From Sipunculus nudus (lineage: Eukaryota; Annelida; Sipuncula; Golfingiida; Sipunculidae), in the NCBI GenBank assembly GCA_026874595.1, contig CM049309.1, positions 53,480,079 through 53,544,078 of the forward strand: a stretch of DNA of 64,000 nt, written 5' to 3'. Under the pieces are notes generated by a model. The model did no database searches. It saw only the letters and a list, made by a program, of their open reading frames with translations, and had not been told where the DNA came from. Each line of letters begins with the position of its first letter. Position 1 is the stretch's first letter. Positions 47,812-60,282 of this stretch are shown here, one piece after another. Both the position numbers and the translations under genes were made by a program.

Positions 47812-48000
47812 CATAATGTTTCATGTAAAATGATGAATAATGATGTAATCATGCAGTTATTAAAATCTGTCATATCCAGAACTATTCTTATTTTGATTTT
47901 ACATGTCATAATATTACATCTTAAATGATGGCTGATGAAGTAATCATGCAGTTATTAAAATCTGTCATATCCATAACTGTTCTTATTTCTATTTTAAAAG
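47812..48000 (+). repeat. Tandem duplication, about 93-bp unit, two copies
   Basis: GTAATCATGCAGTTATTAAA followed by ATCTGTCATATCCA occurs twice, about 93 bases apart, with similar sequence in between. Confidence 0.75.
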
Positions 48001-48259
48001 TAGAAAACTATTTAATGATATATCTAGCTTTGTTTTTGACAGTTCTTGATTAATTAATCCACTGATGTTCATTTAAGCCAGGATTCAGCATCAAACCATC
48101 ATACCTTTGATTTACTACTACTAGGTCTTTCATGCATGCACTTTATCAATAATTTCATAACTAATTACATCTGTAATGAGTTCAATATTACAATTTACAT
48201 TAAATTCATCAAATTGTTTTTATTAAATACCAATCCCTAAAAGGAATAAAGCAGGCCTT

Positions 48260-48700
48260 AGTGATAGGGGTGTAAAAATGCTTAAAATAATTGAGGCATT
48301 TAATTGCAACCCCAATTTTATTGTAATTGATTATAAAGCTCCAAATCAACTTGTTTAGACTGATATCCTTTTATTTGCATACATGTACCAACCGTAGCTC
48401 CCTTTGGGCTGTTAAATTAAACAGGGCTGTTCACAATGTCAAGGTACTAGCACTGTTAGTGTATATGTATACCCTGTGTCAAGTTTCAACGCATACAGGT
48501 ATACAGCTATACTCACATAGCAACGAAAAACGGTGGCTATAAACATAGGGAGAGCTATATTGTCCCTTTACTTGTTGTTAAATAGCATCCGTTGTGGTAA
48601 AATATTTGCTTTCATTTAAATTCTAAAACACCTAAATTTACTACTGAAGTAATAACTGAATCGATATTTAAATAGAAAGACCCTCACAATTCACAGGACT
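48260..48700. repeat. Dispersed repeat, copy 1 (GGGGTGTAA... CAATTCACAGG)
   Basis: It begins AGGGGTGTAAAAATGC, has mirror-like AATTGAGGCATTTAATTGCA, and ends with GACCCTCACAATTCACAGG. A diverged copy with the same order lies at 53100-53515. The start resembles hAT-like MITEs (GGGGTGTAAC); this is a guess. Confidence 0.4.
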
Positions 48701-51580
48701 ACTTCATAGCAGTGAACTTGAACTGAATCATCAAGTTGTGTGGTTTTTCAGTGTTATTGATGATCTGGCTGTTCTACCATCTGATCGTCCTTGTGATATT
48801 TACCAGACTGCAATAAGCATCATACTCAGTACATCTAAGATATATAAAAAGCATCAGCCAATGAATGCAAACTGTGTTATGACACAGATATATATATCTT
48901 TTTCACACACAAAATGGTTCCAAAATCTTGTGTATTCACATGGGCATAAACCAGAATTGAATGACAGCTACTTAACAATCCACACACAATCCAACACGCA
49001 GCAACAGTACCTAATGTACCTTTCCTTAAAATGTTAAGACACATAAGTCATGCTGATGCACTGGCTGCAGTTCCTTTTAAACACTGAAAACCTTTGAGAA
49101 AGTCCACACCCAAAATACAATTAGACTTTAACTTATTAGCAAATATTTTGAAACCACGGGGCAGGTATACACAGTTTTCACTTGTTAGAAACACATATCT
49201 GAAACAAGTTTCCAATATATGTACTCTGTCCATGGAAGAAAGGTTAAATCACATTGAACTTGCTACAATGTCACTTTATGCACAGACAAGATCTGTCAGC
49301 CCAGACTGATAGTACAGAGAGTAATTTTGGTGCAGTCTGAAGCTGCATGAACTGCTGATGGAGCATCTGCCCAGCACTGCTGCCCAGGTGGCAGCCTTCA
49401 GCATATACCAGCCAATCAGAAGTAACATGTGGTCTCTGTCATTCAGAGACAGGTGAAGAGCCTGATAAAAAAACTACAACCTACATGACCTTCAAAACCA
49501 TATGTTACTATACTGATAGTAAATGGAGTCTCCCATCACAGCATGTGCAGCCAGCCAGAAAGGTCACTGTGTGCACAAACACAGCCACTTCCTTGATTTT
49601 TACAGGATATAGTTAGCAGCCTCATGGCATCATACACTGACATGCACAGTGCATTAAGGGTAGATACTCCATTTGTCTATGACATGCTTGTAAATCAAAT
49701 ACACTCCTCCACAGCTGACTGCAAAAGTTATTAATACCTCTAACAAAAGGGTTCAACTTTCAGTCCTATTTGCTTGATGCAACAATACTCGGGCAGTTTG
49801 GGAAATGGCTTTACCTCGATCTAGAGGGAGTACTATGCATACATAACTCTACATAATCTAACAGCAGTCTGCTGTCAGCAAAATACATGATCTGCAAAAC
49901 TCAGTTTACCACTGGAATTTATAAAAGCTATTATAATATGTACAGTTTATTACATTTAAAATCACAAGTGAATCTTCCTGCTTTTAAAAACAACATTTTT
50001 TGAAGGGGGGAAAAATTTCAAAACCTTAAAATCTTATTCAATTTAATTCTTGATTATTCCTGTATAATTTAGGAATAATGGATCATGCATCTGAAAAAGC
50101 CTCTTTAATCATGTGGCTATAGATTATATAAATATTATATATGCCTTTCAACTCTTTTCTACCCAATTTCACATAACCCTATGCCTAATAATAAAATGGC
50201 AATGAGAGAAGGGATGTAATGATGCAATGATGCTCTGATATATCAAATACCAAATAAAAAAAGGTCAAATATCATATCCGTATTGTAAGATGGCCATGTT
50301 TCACTATTTCAGGTCATAGGAAAGTCAAACAGTTAACTAGTAACCTCTGGCATTTAATAATAGTCGGCACTTATAAAGCAAATCAGCACTGGCCAGGAAT
50401 TAGTTATTCAGCATCTAATTGGCTAACTACTGAATGATAAAGAAATAGGAAGGGTTGCTTCATTATTCATCATTCATTAAGCTTAGGGGCAACTGCATGG
50501 CAAACGTGAATGAAGAAGAACTTGGAATGTGAATTCTGATATTAACTGATTTGATTCACATTGTGTATCATACGAATAAAAGTATCTTAATACAAAATGT
50601 ACCGGTTGATGAAATATCATCAATGCATCAATAGAGTGAAATCTGATGATACCAATCTAGAAAACCATCCTGTTTTGATTGTTACTCTTTCAATTTTACT
50701 TAACAATCACCACTGTTAAATCCATCAACCACACACTTTCATGCGCAATAAACAGTGACCAGGAAGGCCAGCCTTTGGAATTTCCCATGATGAACATTTG
50801 TCCATGAGACACTGGCCTGACTGAGGACACTAATTACCCTTTCATTAATTAGAATGATGAATACTATGTTTGGTTCCCTTGGGACACCTGCTAATGCAAC
50901 TAACAGCTTGTTCACACAGGGCTCATGATAAACCAGATGTGTCCCCATATGATGTCATCCTGATTTTAGTTACTCAACATTAGCTTATACAGTAAAAGTA
51001 TAGTGAGAGATCTGAATCACACTGAGGTACTCCCAATGTTAACCAATGTCTTTAATGTATCAAGATGTTAATCGATGTCTACTAAATCAGTGAGTTATCC
51101 AGATGAGTTATGTTATAATGATATTCCCCTGTCTGATCTTGTCAATATCACTACAATAACAAAAATATTATTGGGAATATTTTGGCATGTTAAAAATTCC
51201 TGATTCTCTCCACCACTTCTCTCCACCATTTCTTCTTAATGTTACTTGCCATTTCTTGATTATTCCCAACATGATTTCTGATTTAAATCCCATGTTCCAT
51301 AAGACAAAATCACAGACAACAATGGACAAATGTAAGCTCTCTTAAAAAACCCTGTATTTATTATTCCATCCCATCCCCCCCCCTAAATATGAGTTTTTGC
51401 AACTTAGGTTCTCTTACATTTATGTCGCAAGCAAATAAATTTGCATATATCAGGACAGACAGGTTGGCATTTAATGGTAGCATAAACATTTGTAATTTAT
51501 ATTATCTTTGTGACCTGGCTGATTTGTCTCTGAAGTATCATGAGTTATCCAGGCATCCTTTGAAAGTGGCCAAGTTTGTT
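48701..51580. other. No gene seen
   Basis: AT-rich sequence. Overlapping short frames at 48738-49309 on both strands have no recognisable domain. Confidence 0.35.
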
Positions 51581-51589
51581 TATAGCTCT

Positions 51590-52125
51590 GATGTTGAAGG
51601 ATGTATGATTTAATACAATGTGATGTAGAAGTATGTATGATGTAATACAATGTGATATAGAAGGACGTATGATGTAATACAATGTTATATAGAAGAGCAT
51701 GTGATATGTAATACCATTAATGTGATGCAGAAGGATGTATGATGTAATACAATGTGATGTAGAAGTATGTGTGATGTAATACAATGTGATCTAGAAGGAC
51801 GTATGATGTAATACAATGTGATATAGAAGAGCATGTGATATGTAATACCATTAATGTGATGTAGAAGGATGTATGATGTAATACAATGTGATGTAGAAGT
51901 ATGTATGATGTAATACAATGTGATATAGAAGAGCATGTGATATGTAATACCATTAATGTGATACAGAAGGATGTATGATGTAATACAATGTGATGTAGAA
52001 GTATGTGTGATGTAATACAATGTGATCTAGAAGGACGTATGATGTAATACAATGTGATATAGAAGGGCATGTGATATGTAATACCATTAATGTCATGCAG
52101 AAGGATGTATGATGTAATACAATAA
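51590..52125 (+). repeat. Minisatellite, about 31-36-bp unit with higher-order pattern
   Basis: Units of GTATGATGTAATACAATGTG plus ATGTAGAAG alternate with a longer variant (GAGCATGTGATATGTAATAC then CATTAATGTGATGCAGAAGG). The longer variant recurs at about 51690, 51826, 51928 and 52062. Long minus-strand frames (CITSYILLHHI repeats) are artefacts of the array. Confidence 0.9.
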
Positions 52126-52129
52126 GTCA

Positions 52130-53095
52130 AAGATGTGTACATGTGTAAGTGACACAAACCATATTTCACTCAAGAGTAAATGTCACAGCAAAAACTTAAA
52201 TGTAGACAGTGCCCTGATACAGTTATTCTTAAGAGTACTGGTACCTGTTATGCCTCTTGTTCTTCTTACCCTTGTTTCCCACACTAGCAGTGTTTTGTTG
52301 TTGAACTCCGACAGTATTGCACTGTGATTGTGTATATTCAAAATAACTGATATTTCATTTTCATGTGGTGTCAAATAGTTCATCTTGGTAAAAAAATCTG
52401 ATAAAGGTTTGCACTTGTCTCTACATTTTGTCTGTACTTATCAAATTTATGAAAATTTTATCTGCTTCAACAATCAACGCCAGCTGCAACTTGATTTGAT
52501 TCCTTCATGCATCGTCCCCTAAGTCACTGTATAACACCTATCCAACACTTCATGACATATATCCAACTGTATTTTGAATAATATTTAATTAAATAAAAAG
52601 TTATTTATGTGGTTATTAAAACTATTGTTACCTATTTGCGAATTGCATGATATATTTGTTTTATTGTTTTTTTATTTAATAACATTTGACATTTTATGGA
52701 ATTATACAATAGCATGTACTGCTAGCATGATGTGAAATCTGACAAAATAAGTCTCAGATGTTTATTTTACACAATTTTTCCACACTGTGTAACTTGACAT
52801 CATGCAACTTGAGTCAACATTAGTTATTACATCACAGCATGACATCAAAGATTGGATTCTTATGATGCAAGATTACATTCAACACTGGAACAGCAATGCC
52901 TGGAATGCACTCAGAAAACCTTGGTATGTAAACATCAATTTATGCACCGATTTTAATATAAACAGTCAGATAAACAATTTCGTTAGGCCTACAGAAAGTT
53001 TCATTACGTCTACCGTGAGTTATGTCACAATATAATGTCAGTAACATGGTTCAGCAAGTCAACCATGGTTTTGACACTGTACAGTCTAGGAAAGT
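52130..53095. other. No gene seen
   Basis: AT-rich sequence with only short chance frames. Confidence 0.35.
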
Positions 53096-53099
53096 AATA

Positions 53100-53515
53100 T
53101 TAGAGGTGTAACAAAGCATTGCAGAATTGATGTATTGAATTGCAAACCCTCAATTAAATTGCAATCAATTATTAACCTCTGAATCAATTCATTTCGTTTA
53201 TTTTTTTCTTTTGAATGTACCATCCCCAAGTCATCTGTGAGCTCTGAAATCTGATGGAGCAATTTGTGATGTTGGAGTTCTTTTTCACGTATGTGCCCTA
53301 AATCTTGCTGTGGACCACTCCACTTGGTAGATACATATATGGCAGTGATAAACAGAGAGCTATATATTTCCTTTATATCTGCCGAAATTTATTGACATCC
53401 ATCTTGGTTGTTTATTGCAGTTACTTTTTAAAGTCAGAAATTTACTACTTAAGGTAATGAATCAATAACTGAATCAATTCTATAGGGCCCTCAGGCCAAA
53501 CAATTCACAGGCCTA
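53100..53515. repeat. Dispersed repeat, copy 2 (related to 48260-48700)
   Basis: It starts AGAGGTGTAACAAAGCATTG, contains TTGAATTGCAAACCCTCAAT and AATAACTGAATCAATTC, and ends CAAACAATTCACAGG, in the same order as the copy at 48260. Confidence 0.4.
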
Positions 53516-55940
53516 AGTTAAATACTGCAAATGACAACTGACATGGATGGATACCTAAGGGACAAGTTTGCTTCTTCAGTCAGTGCCGGTTATTTTTATG
53601 ACTTATTCATGCTTTTGTTTAACCCATATGGATATATGACCACTACAGAAGCTATGTTTTACTGTGTATTGACCAATGTCTTGTAAGTTGTATACATCAT
53701 AAGTAAACTGACCATTTTATTTAAACTGCTAATATTATCAGCTTACAATTGGCACTGAGTCATTAGTAATAGTTCTAATATCACTATGCAGGACTTATAG
53801 CTTTGTTAAAGATTACTTGCAAGAGGGGTTAATTTATCAATGTGCTCTATGGCATCATAATCCATCCCTGTATAGATACCTTCTGTCAGATACATAACCC
53901 TAACATACATACTAACCCTAACCTTTATCTGATGCCGGTAACACTGACTTGATACCTTCCAGTTACTAATATAATATTTAACATACTCATCTGTAATATA
54001 TCTAACAACTGTATATTTACATTCCTACATCAATAACCAACATAAACTATTTATCTGTGACATAAGCTTAGCCACGACACAGAATCTTGCAATAAGCAGT
54101 CAAACCTTGCAGCCTGTTATCTACAAATCCCAAAATAAAGCATGCTTCCATTCATATCCAATATAGTGATCTTATGTATTCTCTTTGATTCCCAACAGAA
54201 TTTAATCAAGGAAACATGATATACATTTCATGTCTATGCATTACATCAAGGCTGACAGCTGCAGGGTCAGGAACCAGGTTTATGATTAATAATGTAGTGG
54301 ACATCAGAGACAAATGTCCATCAGCCTTCATATGCTTTTAAGATATTAAAATTTCACTACTTTACACAGACATTTATTTTCCATGTATAGACAATATCTG
54401 TTAGTCATCCATGGTGATTAACATGTGCACTCACTTTTGAGTAGTACCTCTTGAGTAGTAGTACCCTTTCAGACTTAACCCCGGCAAGTGTTAAAGATTA
54501 CATTTACATTTCAGACAAGTTCCTTTTCATTTACATGCTGGTTCTTACATGAGAAATTTATTTCTGATTCTGTGATAAAATGTTTAAGAATTTGAATGAA
54601 CCAATGGCACATATCTGTAAGACAATTGCCAGGCAATACTTTTTCATGGCTTTCTGAACAGTTTTCTGCAGTATGCAATGCGATTATGTCATGACTTTAA
54701 GGCCTTTTAAAGGGCATACAAATCATGAAATACCCTTCCCCATTAATGATACTAAAATGTAGATAAAATGTACATTTATTGTTAAAAATATACATGTATA
54801 AGATCTGTTTAAATGATCACAGATTTTGACTTGTTCACTGTACATATCAGGGTCTAACATGAAAATTGGTAAAAAAAAATAAAAATAAATAAAAATCTAA
54901 TTGCTACCAAAGAAGGCTGTAATTTCCTGAAAGCTATTGTGAACCATGAATCATGATGAATTCATAAATGAAATATCACATGGAACAAAGATGAGAGGCA
55001 AACACAATTTCAAGTATATTTAATACATATTAAAAGCACCATTAATATTTGAAGCCAGGTGAAATATCAAGGGACTGCATGGTGATTGATGCCCACAACA
55101 GTATCACAGATGATGTTCTAAGAAATGTCTGCAGCTAACACGGGTAGTTATATAGCTCCTATAATCTTCCGAACGCACGATCAAACGACGCTCCCTGTCA
55201 CCAAAATATCTGATGAATCGGTGATCAAAGTGTCAAAAGTAGCTTTAATCTGCACTTATCCTGTCCTGTTTTACGGAACAGCCCTTCTTACCACCACATC
55301 ATCTCATCAGCAATCGGTCTTTTTCTCTTATACGGTCAAGGAAAACCTGGTGATCCTGCTTTGAAAGCTTGTTGACTGCTGCAATCTCCTTGTTACCTCC
55401 ACAGAAATTTTACCTTTGCCTGTCGTTTAAGGAGAGTCACAAAACAGGCTACAACAGGTGAAAATGTGTCACAACAATTTATACATCTAATTTCAGCAGT
55501 TAGCAAGCCAAAGAAACAGGTCTGATGAAGGACTATTTCACACAATATTTTTTTATCTGGTTTGAAGTTCAAATCAACATTTTAAAGAGACTCCTCAAAC
55601 ATCACTGTGATAAAATGGTCTTTTACACCTGTTAAAGAGTTTTATCACATCATGGTTGAAGAAGACTGAAATCTTGCCCTGTCTGATGATGTACCAGCTC
55701 ATGAAAGTTGTATCATTTACAATAGATATCAACTCTCTTTCAAATCCATCCATAACGTTTTTTTTATTATTGGGGGTCAGAACCACACATAATCACACAT
55801 GTTGATCATTGTAGGAAAATTTTATATGCAACCGTTCCTCAGATACTGCACTAGCCTTAAATATTACAGAAAGAAAACAGATTAAACAGTTGACTACATT
55901 TGTAAAATGACTACATTTTACAGATAATGCCCAACTGATT
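53516..55940. other. No supported gene; one CpG-containing frame
   Basis: AT-rich sequence. At 55125-55364 a 79-codon plus frame lies in a patch with several CpG (CCGAACGCACGATCAAACGA), preceded by an ATGTCTGCAG that could be an acceptor. I do not recognise the translation and the possible donor is poor, so it is not called. Confidence 0.3.
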
Positions 55941-55944
55941 TTGA

Positions 55945-56214
55945 ACCAAACAGCCTGGGAGTCCGATAAAACAATAATTGGCTATATCAAGCACTAGTTC
56001 CGAAAAGAACTGCCTGGTAGTCAGATAAAACAATAACTGGTTAAATCAAGCACTGGTTCTGAACAGACCAGTCTGGTACAGAGCTGGCAAGATAAAACAA
56101 TACCTGACAATATCCACCACTGGCTCTGAACTGAACAGTCTGGTTGTCAGATAAAACTATCTGACTATATCAAGCACTGGCTCTGAACAGAACAGTGTGG
56201 TAGTCGGATAAAAA
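55945..56214 (+). repeat. Minisatellite, about 62-bp unit, left part
   Basis: Units such as CACTGGCTCTGAACAGAACA followed by GTCTGGTAGTCAGATAAAAC and AATAACTGACTATATCAAG, about four copies. The array resumes at 59244 after the inserted element, so both halves were once contiguous. Confidence 0.85.
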
Positions 56215-59200
56215 ACAAGTGACCCAGGGGTCATGACGCTCAGCTGACCAGGAAGACATTGACAAAAGTAATTTTATCATCTGAATGTCAAATTTGAATG
56301 AAATACTTTTTCCAAACTTGACCTTTTGTATAAAATCATCCAATATTCATTGGGGTACTATGGAGCTCTGTAGCATGAAGGATATGGGTAACAGACACCT
56401 ATTTTCAAGGTTTACAAGATGACTTTTCAGGGGTCTCCCAGCATGTCAAAAAATAAAATTCTAGGTCCAGTTATTATGATTTGTGCCCTGTTAACAAATC
56501 CAAATGTTTATTCTGGGGGGTATTTCAAAGCCGCATAGGATGAAGGATATGGGTAACAGAGATGTAATTTCAGGTGCACAAGGCGACTTTTCAGGGGCCT
56601 CCGCGCATATCAAGAAAGGAGATTCTAGGTCAAGTCATTATAATTTGTGCTCTGTTAACAGATGACCAAATCTTTATTCTGGGGAGTACTTTGGAGTCCC
56701 AGAGCATGAAGGATATGGGTAACAGGGACCTTATTTCGGGTTTCCATGTAGACCTTTTATGGGCTTCCCTGGAGGTGAGGACAGAAGATTCTAGGTCCAG
56801 TCATTATGATTTGTGCCCTGTTAATATATGACCAAATCTTTATTCTGGGGGGTACTTCAGAGCGCCATAGCTCACAGAATATGGGTAACAGGGACCTTAT
56901 TTCGGGTTTCCATGTAGACCTTTTATGGGCTTCCCTGGAGGTGAGGACAGAAGATTCTAGGTCCAGTCATTATGATTTGTGCCCTGTTTACAGATGACCA
57001 AATGTTTAAAGATCACAAAAGTAGAGAAAAAAAATTGTAAAAAATAAAAAAAATATAGGTGGCGCCACCAATCTCCAGAAATTGATGAAACACTCCATGA
57101 TCAATATCCATGCAAAGAATCATGGTGATTAATGCATTAGTTGTTCAGATACTTGAGCTTTTGTATTAAATTTTGCATTATTCTGGGGGGTACTTCAGAA
57201 CCCCATAGCTCGACCTAATTTCAGGTTTACAAGGAGAATTTCCATAGACCTCCCAGGATTTCAAGTAAGAAGATTCCCGGTCTAGCGGTTACGATTTGTG
57301 CCCTGTTAACAGACAGACGCCTGGATGGCTGGACGGACGACGGACAAAAGGTGATTCCTACAGCTCAGATGACTTTCAGTCAGCTGAGCTAAAAATTGAA
57401 AAAATACAGGTGGCGCCACCAGAATGCAGAAACTGATGAAACATTTCCTGATCAATACCATGCAAAGAAGCATGGTGATCAATATAATAACTGTTCAGAT
57501 ACTTGAGCTTTTGTATCAAATTTTCCATTATTCTGGGGGGTACTTCGGAGCCCCATAGCTCAGAGGTTATGGGTAACAGAGACCTAATTTCAAGTTTTTA
57601 AGGAAACTTTTCATGGGCCTCTCAGCATGTCAAAAGAGAAGATTCTAGGTCCAGTTATTACGATTTGTGCCATGTTAACAGATGACTGCATCTTATGAGG
57701 TCTCAAAAATAGAGAAAAAAATTCGTAAAAATAAAAAAAAATACAGGTGGCGCCACCATACTGCAGAAACTGATGACACATTCCATGATCAATATCCATG
57801 CAAAGAATCATGGTGATCACTGCAATAGTTGTTTAGATACTTGAGCTTTTGTATCAAATTGTCCATTATTCTGAGGGATACTTCAGATGACTTACAGTCA
57901 GCTGAGCTAAAAACACTTAATGGTCAATATCCATGCAAAGAATCATGATGATCTCCGTATTAGTTGTTCAGATACTTCAGCTTTTGTATCAAATTGTCCA
58001 TTATTCTGAGGGATACTTCAGAGTCCTATAGCTTGAAGGATATGGGTAACAGAGACCTAATTTCAAGTTTCCACAGGCACTCTTCATGGGTCTCCCTGTG
58101 TGTCAAGAATGAAGATTCTAGGTCCAGTTTTTATGATTTGTGCCCTGTTAACAGATGTTCATATCTTTAAAGGTCTCAAAAATAGATAAAACATTCGTAA
58201 AAAATCAAACAATACAGGTTGCGCCACAAGTCTGCAGGAACTGATGGAACATTTCATAATCAATATGTATGCCAAAAATCATGACCATCAGTGATGTAGT
58301 TATTGAGATATTGAAGTTTTTGTATGAAATTTTTGACTACTCTGGGGGGGGGGGGGGTTACTTTGGGGTCCCATAGCTCGAAGGATATGGTTAACAGAGA
58401 CCTAATTTCTGGTTTCCAAGGATATTTTTCATGGACCTCTCAGTGTGTCAAGAATGAAGATTCTAGGTCCAGTCGTTACGATTTGTGCCATGCTAACAGA
58501 TGCCAGCATCCTTAAAGGTCTCAAAAATAGAGGAAAAAATCGTAAAAAATCGAACAATAAAGGTGGCGCCACCAGTCTGCAGGAAGTGATGGAACATCTT
58601 ATGATCAATATGCATGACAAAAATCATGACCATCAGTCAAGTATTTAATGAGATATTGATTTTCTTGTTTGAAATTTTTTACTTTTCTGGGGGATAGTTT
58701 GGGGCCCCATAGCTGGAAGGATATGGGTAACAGAGACCTAATTTCTGGTTTCAATGGAGACTTTTCATAGGTCTCTCAGTGTGTCGAGAATGAAGATTCT
58801 AAGTCCAGTCATTACGATTTGTGCCTTGTTAACAGATGTTCACATTTTTGAAGGTCTCAAAAATAGAGAAAAAAATTCGTAAAAAATCGAAAAATACAGG
58901 TGGCGCCACCAGTCTTCAGGAACTGATGGAACCTCTCATGATCAATATGTATGCCAAAAATCATGACCATCAGTCAAGTAGTTAATGAGATATTGAAGTT
59001 TTTGTATGAAATTTTGGACTTTTCTGGGGGGTACTTTGGGGCCCCATAGCTCGAAGGATATGGGTAACAGAGACCTAATTTCTGGTTTCCAAGGAGATTT
59101 TTCATGGACCTCCCAGGATGTCAAGTAAGAAGATTCCAGTTCTAGCGGTTACGATTTGTGCCCTGTTAACGGACAGACGCCCGGACGACGGACAAAAGGT

Positions 59201-59243
59201 GATCCCTATAGCTCAGATGACTTTCAGTCAGCTGAGCTAAAAA
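56215..59243 (+). mobile_element. DINE/Helentron-like element inserted in a minisatellite, 340-bp tandem payload
   Basis: The 5' end ACAAGTGACCCAGGGGTCAT then GACGCTCAGCTGA; the 3' hairpin 59210-59238 (AGCTCAGATGACT / AGTCAGCTGAGCT) then AAAAA. Extra copies of the 3' end lie inside (57362-57390 complete, 57890-57908 partial), so it is a concatenation of at least three element units. The payload is a tandem array of about 340 bases per unit: a GGGGTACTTCGGAGCCCCAT segment, ATATGGGTAACAGAGACCTA, TACGATTTGTGCCCTGTTAA, an A-rich run, then GGTGGCGCCACC. No Rep/helicase frame. Short frames in the array are repeat artefacts. Confidence 0.75.
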
Positions 59244-59530
59244 ACTGACTATATCTACCACTGGCTTTGACTGAACAGTCTGGTAGTCAGATAAAACAAT
59301 ACCTGGCTATATCAAGCACTGGCTCTGAACCAAACAGTCTGGTAGTCAGATAAAACAATACCTGACTATATCCACAACTGGCTCTGAACAGAACAGTCTG
59401 GTCGTCAGGTAAAACTATCTGACTATATCAAGCATTGGCTCTGAACAGAACAGCCAGGTAGTCAAATAAACCAATAACTGACTATATCATGCACTGATTC
59501 TGAACCACACAGCTTGGTAGTTCTGAACCA
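59244..59530 (+). repeat. Minisatellite, about 62-bp unit, right part
   Basis: Continuation of the 55945-56214 array with the same unit (GGCTCTGAACCAAACAGTCT, GGTAGTCAGATAAAACAATA). Confidence 0.85.
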
Positions 59531-59989
59531 AACAGCCAAGGTAACAATACGATAAAACGACAAAAGCATTTGACTATATATAAAATCAAGTCTAAGCAAA
59601 ACGGCAAAGTAATACTGAAAAATAATTAAACATGTGGCCACCATTATAACAGTAAATGTCAAACCAAAGACAGTTTTGGATGAAATAGGGTGCGATATAT
59701 TATACAAGTAAACAGCCCTGTTCATGAAACATCTGGTCATACAGTCAATAACAACAATGATGTGGAAGGTGCCTGACTTCACCTGATGCTCAGCTCATCA
59801 CGATCAAATAACTACAGCTGTATCAATACCATCACCCTGGTATAGTTAACTGTTTGTCTCCTGGGGGAGGGGTGGTAGGTGATGCATCTTCCCAGTTACA
59901 CTGTGGGGTGATCACAATTGTGGGGTAGGCGAAAAGAAAGGTTCCACTGTAATTAAGTCTTAGTTCGTCCTATTTAACAGGGCTTAACA

Positions 59990-60110
59990 TTAACTGTCAA
60001 CCACTTGCCCGGGGCAGGTGAAAGTTCCAGAAAATTGTACAAGGGCAACTCAAAGTCACCTCCTACTTGCTCGACGGGGCAAGTGGGTCCAACATTTATA
60101 AACCTTGTCT
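59990..60110. repeat. hAT-like MITE fragment
   Basis: CAGGGCTTAACATTAACTGT with inverted CACTTGCCCGGGGCAGGTG and TGCTCGACGGGGCAAGTG inside, related to 9272-9506. Only one end is clear. Confidence 0.4.
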
Positions 60111-60282
60111 GTAAGGATATATGTTTATGAGGTTTTCCAAAATATTGGTCCTGTGATCAGTTTGAAGCAACCTGTCTACCCAAACTCGAGTTATCATCGA
60201 TAAACTAATTTGTGAATGGATGGGCCCTGTAAATTTGGAAACCAAGACTTCAAACTAAACTGGTGTTATCATCTGGAAACTA

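Noticed and set aside
46617..49309. Several frames of 61-99 codons as possible host exons
   Set aside because: AT-rich, no domains, no consistent splice sites, overlapping frames on both strands.
51545..52169. Minus-strand frames of 79-150 codons with CITSYILLHHI repeats
   Set aside because: Low-complexity translation of the minisatellite.
55125..55364. 79-codon plus frame in a CpG-containing patch
   Set aside because: No recognisable domain, poor donor site and no partner exon; not enough to call.
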